NCBI GenBank assembly: GCA_021780585.1
Contig: JAJXYM010000131.1
Span: 1-10,630 of the forward strand
Direction: 5' to 3'
Length of the DNA: 10,630 bases
Source of the DNA: Deltaproteobacteria bacterium
Lineage (GTDB): Bacteria; Desulfobacterota; Binatia; Binatales; Binataceae
Shown here piece by piece: positions 1 through 7,370 of this stretch. How positions within the stretch are numbered: position 1 is the stretch's first letter; the number at the start of each line of letters is the position of its first letter. Under the pieces are notes generated by a model, which was not told where the DNA came from, searched no databases, and saw only the letters and a program-made list of their open reading frames with translations. The position numbers and the translations under genes were made by a program.

Positions 1-366
1 CGTCGCCGACGTCCACAAAGAAGAACATTAAGCGCGTCGAACCGCGGATTGTCGGAGCACATAGCGGAGCGTCTTTATTCCATACGGGGCTAAAGTTGGT
101 CTTGCTGGGGAAATTTGTTCCATGTACGGACCCAGCCCAACTGGTGGCGCGCTATCGGCCGCCAGCGCCGGAGGGGGCTCGACGCACCACCATCCGAAGC
201 AATCGCAGAGCTTGCAAGCTCCACCGCGACTAGCCTATGAATTGATACCAAAAATCGGGCAGGCCAGACCGAGCATGGCGCCTCGCGCATTGAGGGTCGT
301 CGCCCTAAAGGCCTGATCTTCGCTAGAGAGCCCTTCTCACCAACAAGGAACTCACAAGGAACTCAA
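1..366. other. Leader region before the monooxygenase gene, no convincing gene
   Basis: I see no gene in this stretch. One plus-strand frame (bases 2-31) reads VADVHKEEH and then stops with TAA; it could be the tail of a gene beginning before the window, but nine residues cannot establish that. Short open frames on both strands between 90 and 316 have no recognisable motif, start signal or family resemblance. The only clear structure is the duplicated ribosome-binding segment at the right edge, listed separately. I found no convincing sigma-70 promoter. Confidence 0.5.
344..365 (+). promoter_or_regulatory. Tandem duplicated Shine-Dalgarno segment of the monooxygenase gene
   Basis: The 11-base unit CAAGGAACTCA occurs twice with no gap (344-354 and 355-365), ending one base before the ATG at 367. 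Each copy carries AAGGA. The second AAGGA (356-360) lies 6 bases from the start codon, a normal spacing, while the first lies 17 bases away, too far for that start. The proximal copy supports the ATG at 367. The duplication itself looks like a slippage event. Confidence 0.75.
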
Positions 367-2253
<1,887 letters not shown>

Positions 2254-2329
2254 GCACGCGTGTGGCGGAGCCTACCTGCGTATTGGCTCCTCCCCGCAGC
2301 CGGTGTAGCGCGAACTCAGGAGGCGGCCT

Positions 2330-2381
2330 GCCGGATCTTTTGTACCAGTTCATAAGTTAGTATTGGCACGAAAGATCCGGC
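2330..2381. repeat. Perfect 11-bp inverted repeat downstream of the monooxygenase gene
   Basis: GCCGGATCTTT (2330-2340) is repeated in inverse complement as AAAGATCCGGC (2371-2381), with 30 bases between. It lies 77 bases past the monooxygenase stop and about 50 bases before the transposase relic. The loop is long for an intrinsic terminator and no T-run follows the right arm on the plus strand, so a terminator is not well supported. It could be part of an old mobile-element end or a chance repeat. The rest of 2254-2431 holds nothing I can recognise. Confidence 0.45.
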
Positions 2382-2431
2382 CAACCCGTACCTCCCGAAA
2401 CCCATATCCGGAGTGACGCGCGAATAGGCGT

Positions 2432-2849
2432 ATGGTAAAGAAGCGGCCGATGGCCGTGATTCCGACCCAGCCGCTGCTTGTTATCCGGTCTCGCTTCACG
2501 CGGCGCGCACGGCTTGAGGCCGAGAATCTCCTTCTTCGCCAACCGCTGATAGTGTTACGTCGCCAGCGCCCGAAGCGCGTGAGACTGTGGAACATCGATC
2601 GTTTGCTGGTCGTATGGCTGTATCGACTGTACCCGTCGCTCCCGGACGCGATCATCATCGTTCAGCCAGAGACCGTGACCCGTTGGCTCCGTCGCGGTTT
2701 CCGCGCCTGCTGGCGCCTATTACAATCGCGCCGGCACGCATCTTTCGCTGGACAAGAATGCGCCGGACTTGCGGCGCCCACAAAAGCTCGGCCCCGTCGC
2801 AAGTCTCTCAGCTCTGGGCGGGCTGCATCATCAGTACGTCAGGGTTTAG
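2432..2849 (+). pseudogene. Integrase-core (DDE) transposase, core deleted, N- and C-terminal ends fused
   Basis: Relic of an integrase-core transposase of the IS3/IS481-like kind. The frame from ATG 2432 (or ATG 2450) gives the family's N-terminal region: LEAENLLLRQ, then a Lys/Arg-rich stretch, NIDRLLVVWLYRLYPS, and the helix-turn-helix-like QPETVTRWLRRGFRACWR, ending near 2716. From 2718, one frame over, the sequence reads as the family's extreme C-terminus: YYNRAGTHLSLDKNAPDLRR, then LGGLHHQYVRV and stop TAG at 2847-2849. In intact relatives about 200 residues, containing the DDE catalytic residues, separate CWR from YYN. A deletion with a frame change has therefore joined the ends, and the product cannot be an active transposase. 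The identification rests on remembered family sequence, not on a search. Confidence 0.75.
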
Positions 2850-2916
2850 GTTTTGACTAAGCACCCCCCACGACCAACTGGCCTTTCGGCGGAATCAGCG
2901 CCCTCCTTATGCGGCT

Positions 2917-3010
2917 AACCAGTTCATCGCGCAGCTTGCCGTTGAACGAGCCATTTTTCCACGTGACGTCGGGCTCGATGTACAAGATTTTTACCTGCGG
3001 GCAGTTACGC
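2917..3010 (-). pseudogene. IS3-family OrfB transposase fragment
   Basis: About 31 codons on the minus strand read RDWRNCPQVKILYIEPDVTW followed by KNGSFNGKLRDEL. This matches the signature near the third catalytic acid of IS3-family OrfB transposases, where the usual text is LYIEPGSPWENG then YxESFNGKLRDEL. Here NG runs straight into SFNGKLRDEL, so three residues (9 bases) are missing, including the glutamate that in the intact protein is the E of the DDE triad. No start codon, no remaining transposase and no terminal repeats are visible. It lies between the first transposase relic and the hydrolase stop codon and is best read as debris. Confidence 0.7.
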
Positions 3011-3028
3011 CAATCGCGAGAACAGGCA

Positions 3029-3787
3029 TCAGGCGAGCGAGATTGCGAGCGATCCGTCAGCCTTCCATTGTGCTGGATCGTGGCCAAAGATCAGTCGGAC
3101 GCCGGCCCGCTCCATCCTGCGGTATCGCTCGATCACCTCGCGCATCGAGTCGTAGCTGAAAGCGAAAGGCGGCAGCGCCATCTCCTCGAGCACTTTGCGC
3201 ATATAACAGGAGTCCGCCGTCAGCACATATTCCCCTTTGTCCGTACGTACGCGCAGCGATTGATGGCCCGCGGTATGCCCGTATGTTGGCAGACAAACCA
3301 CGCCGCCGTCGCCAAACAGGTCGTGTTCGCCATCGATCAACTGGAGTTGGTGACCGAGATCGAAATCCTCTCGATTGTAAGCGTTGCGGCGTATCTGATC
3401 AGGATTCGCCGCGGCTTCCCACTCGCGGCGCTGGACCACCAGCTTTGCGTTGGGCACGTCGGCGTTGCCGCCGACGTGATCAAAATGCAGATGCGAATTG
3501 ATCACATAGTCAACGCGGGCAGGATCGATGCCGCGTGCGGTTAACTGTGCGGCCAGTTCCTCGCCGGCCTGGAACCGTACAGTAAAAACTTTGGCCAGCG
3601 AACCGAGGCGGCCGGAATCACGCTGGAGCTCGCGATGGAGTCCGGTGTCAAAGATGGCCCGACCCTTCGGATGCTCGATGAGAAAGCTCGGTATTGGAAG
3701 CTTAAAGCGCCCGGGTTCGTTGGCCACGATGCTGGCGGCGGCGACTTCGAGCCATCCACAAACCATTGGCTGGATTCTAATCGACAT
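3029..3787 (-). CDS. MBL-fold metallohydrolase, N-acyl-homoserine-lactonase-like
   Basis: Predicted zinc-dependent hydrolase of 252 residues with the metallo-beta-lactamase fold. Metal ligands are visible in order: H99-x-H101-x-D103-H104 (NSHLHFDH), H175 in GHTAGH, D192 in TADS and H236 in FGHDP. This arrangement and length fit the AiiA/AttM-type lactonase group, which opens lactone rings, although other esterases share it. I chose the ATG at 3787 because the product then begins at the MSIRIQPMVCGWLEV strand and a purine-rich GAAGAGAGAGA precedes it; a start at 3859 would add 24 residues unlike the family. It follows the broken dioxygenase gene by 117 bases on the same strand and was probably once co-transcribed with it. 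It looks intact. No signal peptide is visible, so a cytoplasmic location is likely. Confidence 0.85.
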   Translation of the reverse strand: MSIRIQPMVCGWLEVAAASIVANEPGRFKLPIPSFLIEHPKGRAIFDTGLHRELQRDSGRLGSLAKVFTVRFQAGEELAAQLTARGIDPARVDYVINSHLHFDHVGGNADVPNAKLVVQRREWEAAANPDQIRRNAYNREDFDLGHQLQLIDGEHDLFGDGGVVCLPTYGHTAGHQSLRVRTDKGEYVLTADSCYMRKVLEEMALPPFAFSYDSMREVIERYRRMERAGVRLIFGHDPAQWKADGSLAISLA

Positions 3788-3904
3788 AATTTTTTTCTCT
3801 CTCTTCCCGTCGCTCCACTGTTCAAATGGGTGGTAGCGCCAGTGAACCGTCGAACTCACGAACGGCGACCAGGCCCACTTATTAACCCCCGCCGCGCTGG
3901 AGAC

Positions 3905-4801
3905 CTACCGTGCGCCCGTGTTGCAGACCCATACGCGGCCGCCAAGTCGGGGGAGTGCAGCTTCAGTCAACGGGTCGCCGACAATACGACTGTGCCACAT
4001 CACCCGAGGCTCGGTCATCTTCCACGGCGTGGCCCGGTGAAGCAGGCAGCGGTTGTCCCAAACCACAACCTCACCGGGAGACCACTCGTGATGATAGATG
4101 CGCGGGCGGCGGCAGGCGATGTCTACCAACTCCTCCAGAAATCGCCCCGATTCGGCCTCATCCATGCTCGGAATGTTGTGCGCGTGGCGAACGATCAACA
4201 GCGACTTTCGGCCGGTTTCGGGATGGACGTTCACGAGGGGATGCGGCGGCACAGGCTCGCCGTGGAAGCCGTATCCACTATAATCGCTTCCCTTCTTCGG
4301 GAAATGTCCGAGCTTCGCCTGGCTGTAGTAAAGCGAATGGTGCGCCGCCAAGTTGTCGACTTTCGCCCGAAGATCCCCCGGGAGAGCATCGTAAGCGGCT
4401 CGCATGTCGGCCCATCCGGTTGCTGCCCCTGAGCTCGGCGCCACCTGGGCGCTGAACACTGCCCTTTTGGCTGGCGCCGGCATGTACGTGCGGTCGCAAT
4501 GCCAGCCCATGTTGCCCTTGAGCACCTTGGGGATGTCGTTGTCGGGGTCGAGGACGAGCGTGCCGTCGGCCTTCACGTTGCTGAGCGGCGCCATTTCGAA
4601 TTCGAGCGGTCCAAAACGCTTGGCGAAGGCAATCTGCTCGTCGCGGTTGAGATGCTGTCAGGGAAAGATGAGTAGCGCGTACTCGAGCCAAGCCGCGTAA
4701 AGATCATGCCACGTCGCGTCGTTGAGCGCGGTGAATTTGAGGCCCGTGACCACGGCGCCGAACGTGGCGTCGAGAGGCTTTATTTCGAAGGTTCGCGCCA
4801 G
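3905..4801 (-). pseudogene. TauD/TfdA-family Fe(II)/2-oxoglutarate dioxygenase, broken by nonsense codon
   Basis: The full reading frame is 298 codons and matches the TauD/TfdA dioxygenase family, which hydroxylates small sulfonates or aryloxy acids using 2-oxoglutarate. Residues counted from codon 1 at 4801: a beta-rich N-terminus (IKPLDATFGAVVTGL), iron ligands H101 and D103 in GWHCD, distal ligand H255 in NRCLLHRATPW, and R266/R272 downstream, the region that binds 2-oxoglutarate. Two lesions are visible. Codon 48 (4658-4660) is TGA within LLIFP-stop-QHL, where homologues have FPGQ, so a Gly codon such as GGA has become TGA. The first codon is CTG, five bases after a good AGGAGG (4807-4812), so the original ATG appears lost. 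A shorter product could start at ATG 4594, but it would lack the N-terminal strands. It was probably once in a unit with the hydrolase. Confidence 0.85.
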
Positions 4802-4806
4802 TTTGT

Positions 4807-4812
4807 CCTCCT
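4807..4812 (-). promoter_or_regulatory. AGGAGG ribosome-binding site of the broken dioxygenase gene
   Basis: On the minus strand AGGAGG is followed by five bases (ACAAA) and then CTG at 4801. An in-frame TAG lies just upstream and no ATG or GTG is near, so this site marks the original start position. It is the strongest Shine-Dalgarno sequence I noticed in the window, and it serves a dead gene. Confidence 0.65.
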
Positions 4813-5066
4813 ATGCCCGGAAAAATTCCTCATCCGCCGAAAAGATTAACGGTTGATCTCTTACGCAGCGCCGCCGCCGCCACGATCGCATTTATCTCAT
4901 GGCGCGAAGGACGCGTGCAAAGCCGCGCGGAGTTAGAACCTATCTCCGTTGTCCGGCTTCAAGACGTGAATCCTATCAGCAATCGCTCACAGCCCGCCTC
5001 GATTGTGAATTTTCGTTCTTTTCGGCGGATTTTTTTCGCGCCCCACCCGCTTAGGTCCTCTGGTCG
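4813..5066. other. Intergenic stretch, no gene seen
   Basis: A plus-strand open frame of about 85 codons covers this stretch, but it has no ribosome-binding site and no recognisable motif, so I do not call it a gene. The stretch is locally richer in A and T, with a T-tract near 5031-5037 and another short one near 5015. It presumably held the promoter of the dioxygenase gene on the minus strand; I cannot point to convincing -35 and -10 boxes. Confidence 0.45.
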
Positions 5067-5378
5067 TTAAATCGCAGGAATTACTTCTTCGCGAAGGCGG
5101 CGCATCAGGTTCTCGTCCATACCGAGCTGAAAACTGAAGATGAACTGCGCGACGCGCCATTCGTTCGCTCGTCTCCTAAGTTCGGCGGCGCATCGCTCGG
5201 GCGTGCCGATGAGCGCCATCGGCGAGTTGGCAAGCGCGTCGGCGCTCAAGTTGATCATCGACGCAAGCCCTTCGTACATCTGGCGCGCCGCCGCGTCGGA
5301 TTCCGTCAGCGCGAAGATGAAGATGATGTTGCTGATCTTGATTGCCTTAGGATCGCGGCCGATGCGCGCGGCGTGCGG
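5067..5378 (-). pseudogene. Luciferase-like (LLM class) flavin oxidoreductase, C-terminal fragment
   Basis: About 103 codons on the minus strand carry the C-terminal third of an LLM-class oxidoreductase, an FMN- or F420-dependent family of roughly 330 residues. Recognisable pieces are GRDPKAIKISNIIFIFAL, the helix AARQMYEGLASMINLSADAL, and the family's closing segment ALIGTPERCAAELRRR followed by QFIFSFQLG and a terminal helix, ending at TAA (5067-5069). An in-frame TAA at 5379-5381 cuts the frame upstream, and beyond it the sequence belongs to an opposed recombinase relic, so the FMN/F420-binding N-terminal two-thirds are gone. An internal ATG at 5279 could give 70 residues, unlikely to be functional. 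The break at about 5380 looks like an insertion or rearrangement junction. Confidence 0.8.
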
Positions 5379-5381
5379 TTA

Positions 5382-5717
5382 AAGCGTCGGGGAGTTGAGA
5401 CGCGCCTGATGCTCGACGGCGAGACTCCCGCGTCGCGAGTTGACCCGCCGCTGCTCAAAGCGGTCGCCCGCGCCCACAGATGGTCGCTTGATCTGATCTC
5501 GGGCGAGGTCGCTTCGATGGAAGCGCTGGCTGGACGTTGGGGGATCGATTGCGCGCTCGGTGCGGCGGCTGGTTCGGCCAGGATTTCTGTCGGCGCGGAT
5601 TGTCGAAGCTCTCGCCGAGGGCCGCCAGCCACTCGAGCTGACCGTGATAGGCCGCACGCGCCGAGCCAACTCCCCTTGCTCTGGAGCGAGCAGGAACAGG
5701 CTCTCAGTCTTCGCTGA
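5382..5717 (+). pseudogene. Site-specific recombinase C-terminal relic with two frameshifts
   Basis: The plus strand reads in pieces as the C-terminal region found at the end of large proteobacterial recombinase (serine-resolvase) proteins. Frame A (to about 5548) gives RRGVETRLMLDGE, LLKAVARAHRWSLDLISGEV and AGRWGID. Reading then shifts to frame B (about 5551-5650) with VRRLVRPGFLSARIVEALAE, GRQPLELTVI. It returns to frame A for QLPLLWSEQEQALSLR and stop TGA at 5715-5717. In intact relatives these blocks are continuous (AHRW, then RLVRLAFL, IVEAI..GRQP, and a final LPLDWAEQ or similar), so two compensating indels have occurred. The catalytic serine domain is absent. The fragment begins directly against the LLM fragment on the opposite strand. 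The family assignment is from memory and should be searched. Confidence 0.6.
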
Positions 5718-5767
5718 TTCCCGCCGGAAAAATTCACGCGCGCAACTTTCCAGTATTTCTCACCGCG

Positions 5768-5799
5768 AAAAAGGGCCGGACCCTCGGCAAAGTCCGGCC
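5768..5799 (-). terminator. Rho-independent terminator after tRNA-Ala
   Basis: On the minus strand a perfect 8-bp GC-rich stem (GGCCGGAC / GTCCGGCC, plus-strand bases 5792-5799 and 5774-5781) with a 10-base loop is followed by C and then TTTTT (5772-5768). It lies about 130 bases past the 3' end of the tRNA and would end transcription of the tRNA and any galU/dksA read-through. On the plus strand no T-run follows the hairpin, so it would act mainly on the minus strand. Confidence 0.8.
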
Positions 5800-5931
5800 T
5801 CAATCGAATCGACCGCGCGTTCGGCGGTCACTTCGCCGCCTTCGCTTTGCCGTGCGCGCCACCTTCTTGTCGCGCGCCGGCGCGCGGATTCTTCGCGATG
5901 CTCCGCAATGTCCGAGATCAGCGAGACTGGT

Positions 5932-6007
5932 TGGTGGAGCAGAAGGGATTTGAACCCTCGACCCCTACGTTGCGAACGTAGTGCTCTCCCAGCTGAGCTA
6001 CTGCCCC
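5932..6007 (-). tRNA. tRNA-Ala (anticodon CGC)
   Basis: The minus strand folds as a complete 76-base tRNA with encoded CCA. The acceptor arm GGGGCAG pairs with CTGCTCC and contains the G3:U70 wobble pair, the alanine identity element. The D arm is GCTC/GAGC with AGCTGGGA in the loop. The anticodon stem is CTACG/CGTAG around TTCGCAA, giving anticodon CGC, which reads GCG. The T arm is GAGGG/CCCTT with loop TTCAAAT. The 5' end lies 15 bases past the galU stop codon on the same strand, so it is probably processed from a galU transcript or has a promoter inside galU. Its 3' end faces the region of broken genes. Confidence 0.96.
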
Positions 6008-6022
6008 ACCGCCTGAAAGTCC

Positions 6023-6889
6023 CTAAGACGATAGCACCGTTTTCAGGTAGGCGCGCAATTTATCAGCCAGCTCCGGCCGTTTCAAGCCGAACCCGATCTG
6101 CGCCTCGAGAAAACCGAGCCGATCGCCCAGGTCGTAACGCACCCCTTCGAATTCATAACCATACAGCGGGCGCCGTTTCGATAGTTCCATCAGCGCGTCG
6201 GTTAGCTGAATCTCGCCGCCCGCGCCCGGCTTGCCGGCCGCCAGCAGCGGAAAAATGTCCGGCGTGAGCACGTAGCGGCCCATGATCGCGAGATCGCTCG
6301 GCGCCTCCGCGACGGTCGGCTTCTCGACCATCCCGACCAGCCGATGGAGCCGCGGCCCGGCCGGTTCGACCGCGACGATTCCGTATTTTGGAATTTCGCT
6401 TGGCGCGACCCGCGTCAACGCCACCACCGGCGCGTCTTCTCGTTCGGCCACGTCGAGCAACTGCCGCAGGCAGGGCCGCGCGCCATCGAAGATATCGTCC
6501 GGCAGGATCACCGCGAACGGCTCGTCGCCGACCGCCTCGCGCGCCTGCAGCACGGCGTGCCCAAGGCCAAGAGGTTCGTGCTGATGCGCGGTGTGAAAAC
6601 GCGCCAGATTATTGGTGTAGCGAACGATTTCGAGCAGGTCGTGGCGCAGCCGCCGTTCGAGCAGCCGCTCCAGTTCCGGAGCCGAGCGGAAATGCTCGAG
6701 CACCGTGGTCCGGCCCGGACTCAGGACCATCACGATTTCGCCGATTCCCGACGCGACCGCCTCTTCGACGACGATCTGGATCGCCGGCTTGTCGACCACC
6801 GGCAGGATTTCCTTCGGGATCACCTTCGACGCCGGCAGCATCCGCGTGCCCATCCCGGCGGCGACGATAACGGCCTTGCGAACTTTCAT
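6023..6889 (-). CDS. galU: UTP-glucose-1-phosphate uridylyltransferase
   Basis: Makes UDP-glucose from UTP and glucose-1-phosphate in the cytoplasm, feeding cell-envelope polysaccharide and glycogen/trehalose chemistry. The 288-residue product has the expected length and order of motifs: the nucleotide-binding loop GMGTRMLPASKVIPKE (12-27), VDKP (32-35), PLGLGHA (106-112), PDD (130-132), KYGI (168-171), VEKP (188-191), GRYVL (204-208), GGEIQLTDA (224-232) and YDLGDRLGFL (252-261). Each has its counterpart in bacterial GalU; the usual Thr of LPATK is Ser21 here. The start at 6889 places the first strand KAVIVAAG where the family has it, though no clear Shine-Dalgarno precedes it. It lies 43 bases downstream of dksA and 15 bases upstream of tRNA-Ala, all on one strand, and is likely co-transcribed with them. 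Confidence 0.95.
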   Translation of the reverse strand: MKVRKAVIVAAGMGTRMLPASKVIPKEILPVVDKPAIQIVVEEAVASGIGEIVMVLSPGRTTVLEHFRSAPELERLLERRLRHDLLEIVRYTNNLARFHTAHQHEPLGLGHAVLQAREAVGDEPFAVILPDDIFDGARPCLRQLLDVAEREDAPVVALTRVAPSEIPKYGIVAVEPAGPRLHRLVGMVEKPTVAEAPSDLAIMGRYVLTPDIFPLLAAGKPGAGGEIQLTDALMELSKRRPLYGYEFEGVRYDLGDRLGFLEAQIGFGLKRPELADKLRAYLKTVLSS

Positions 6890-6932
6890 GATACGAACAA
6901 TCGCGCACGCGCGCCGGTGCGCGCCGCCTGGA

Positions 6933-7292
6933 TCAGCCGGCCCGCTCGCGCGCCTCCTGATCGGATTTGCACGCGATACATAGGGTAGTCACCGGACGCG
7001 CCTTCAGCCGCTCGATTCCGATCTCCTCGCCGCATTCCTCGCAGCGTCCATAATCGCCGCTCTCGATCCGGGCGAACGCCTCGTTAATTTTGGTAAGCAG
7101 CTTGCGTTCCCGGTCGCGCATCCGCAGCAACAGCGCGCGGTCGGATTCCTGCGTGGCTCGGTCGGTGGGATCGGCGAACGCCTCGCCCGGCTTGCTGTTC
7201 ATGCTGCCGACGGCGCGCTCGGCCTCCTCAAGCAGTTCGCTTCTGCGGCTTTCCAGCAATCGGCGGAAAAACTTAAGCTCTCGCTGCCTCAT
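6933..7292 (-). CDS. dksA: DksA/TraR-family zinc-finger transcription factor
   Basis: DksA-type proteins enter the secondary channel of RNA polymerase and, with ppGpp, reset transcription from rRNA and biosynthetic promoters. The product (119 residues from this start) shows a long charged helical coiled coil, then DPTDRA, which matches the D-x-x-D-x-A coiled-coil tip that DksA needs for action on polymerase. A C4 zinc finger follows (CEEC and CIAC, joined by GEEIGIERLKARPVTTL), with a C-terminal basic helix. All four cysteines are present. I prefer the ATG at 7292 because a predicted promoter would begin transcription at or after the other candidate ATG at 7322 and because MRQRELKFFRRLL matches the usual beginning of the family. 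A start at 7322 (129 residues) remains possible. It probably leads a dksA-galU-tRNA unit. Confidence 0.9.
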   Translation of the reverse strand: MRQRELKFFRRLLESRRSELLEEAERAVGSMNSKPGEAFADPTDRATQESDRALLLRMRDRERKLLTKINEAFARIESGDYGRCEECGEEIGIERLKARPVTTLCIACKSDQEARERAG

Positions 7293-7301
7293 ACGCCCGC
7301 G

Positions 7302-7329
7302 TTCACCGAGCAACTGAAGCATTTATATT
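7302..7329 (+). promoter_or_regulatory. Predicted promoter of larC-queE, overlapping the dksA promoter
   Basis: On the plus strand TTCACC (7302-7307) and TATATT (7324-7329) are 16 bases apart, predicting transcription from about 7336 and a leader of about 35 bases before the larC ATG. The -10 box uses almost the same bases as the dksA -10 on the other strand. The -35 lies inside or just before dksA, depending on which dksA start is real. Support is weak to moderate. Confidence 0.3.
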
Positions 7330-7353
7330 AAGGTCCGAGTATCCTGAAGTAAA
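7325..7353 (-). promoter_or_regulatory. Predicted sigma-70-type promoter of dksA
   Basis: On the minus strand TTTACT (7353-7348) and TAATAT (7330-7325) are separated by exactly 17 bases. Each matches its consensus at four of six positions. Transcription would begin about seven bases on, just inside the upstream ATG candidate (7322), which favours translation from ATG 7292. This is prediction from sequence only. Confidence 0.45.
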
Positions 7354-7370
7354 GGTCGAATGGACTCGCT

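Noticed and set aside
2909..3544. Plus-strand open frame of 211 codons over the hydrolase gene
   Set aside because: Antisense shadow of the metallohydrolase, whose metal-binding motifs are all on the minus strand.
4658..4660. In-frame TGA read as a recoded Gly or selenocysteine codon
   Set aside because: Several other genes in the window end with TGA, no selenocysteine-type hairpin is evident, and homologues have Gly here, so a nonsense mutation is simpler.
4278..4691. Minus-strand open frame of 137 codons over the dioxygenase gene
   Set aside because: It is an out-of-frame reading of the dioxygenase; the family match lies wholly in the other frame.
5013..5044. T-rich stretch near TTTTTTT as a plus-strand terminator
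   Set aside because: No stable stem precedes the T-tract on the plus strand, and no plus-strand gene ends nearby.
5819..5895. Minus-strand tail reading RSIAKNPRAGARQE...GKAKAAK before TGA, between the tRNA and the terminator
   Set aside because: It looks like the basic C-terminus of some small protein, but it has no start with a ribosome-binding site and the tRNA lies directly upstream. Too little to call a gene.
5560..6267. Plus-strand open frame of 235 codons crossing the terminator and the tRNA
   Set aside because: It runs antisense through a complete tRNA, the terminator and the 3' end of galU. Only its first 30 or so codons have meaning, as part of the recombinase relic.
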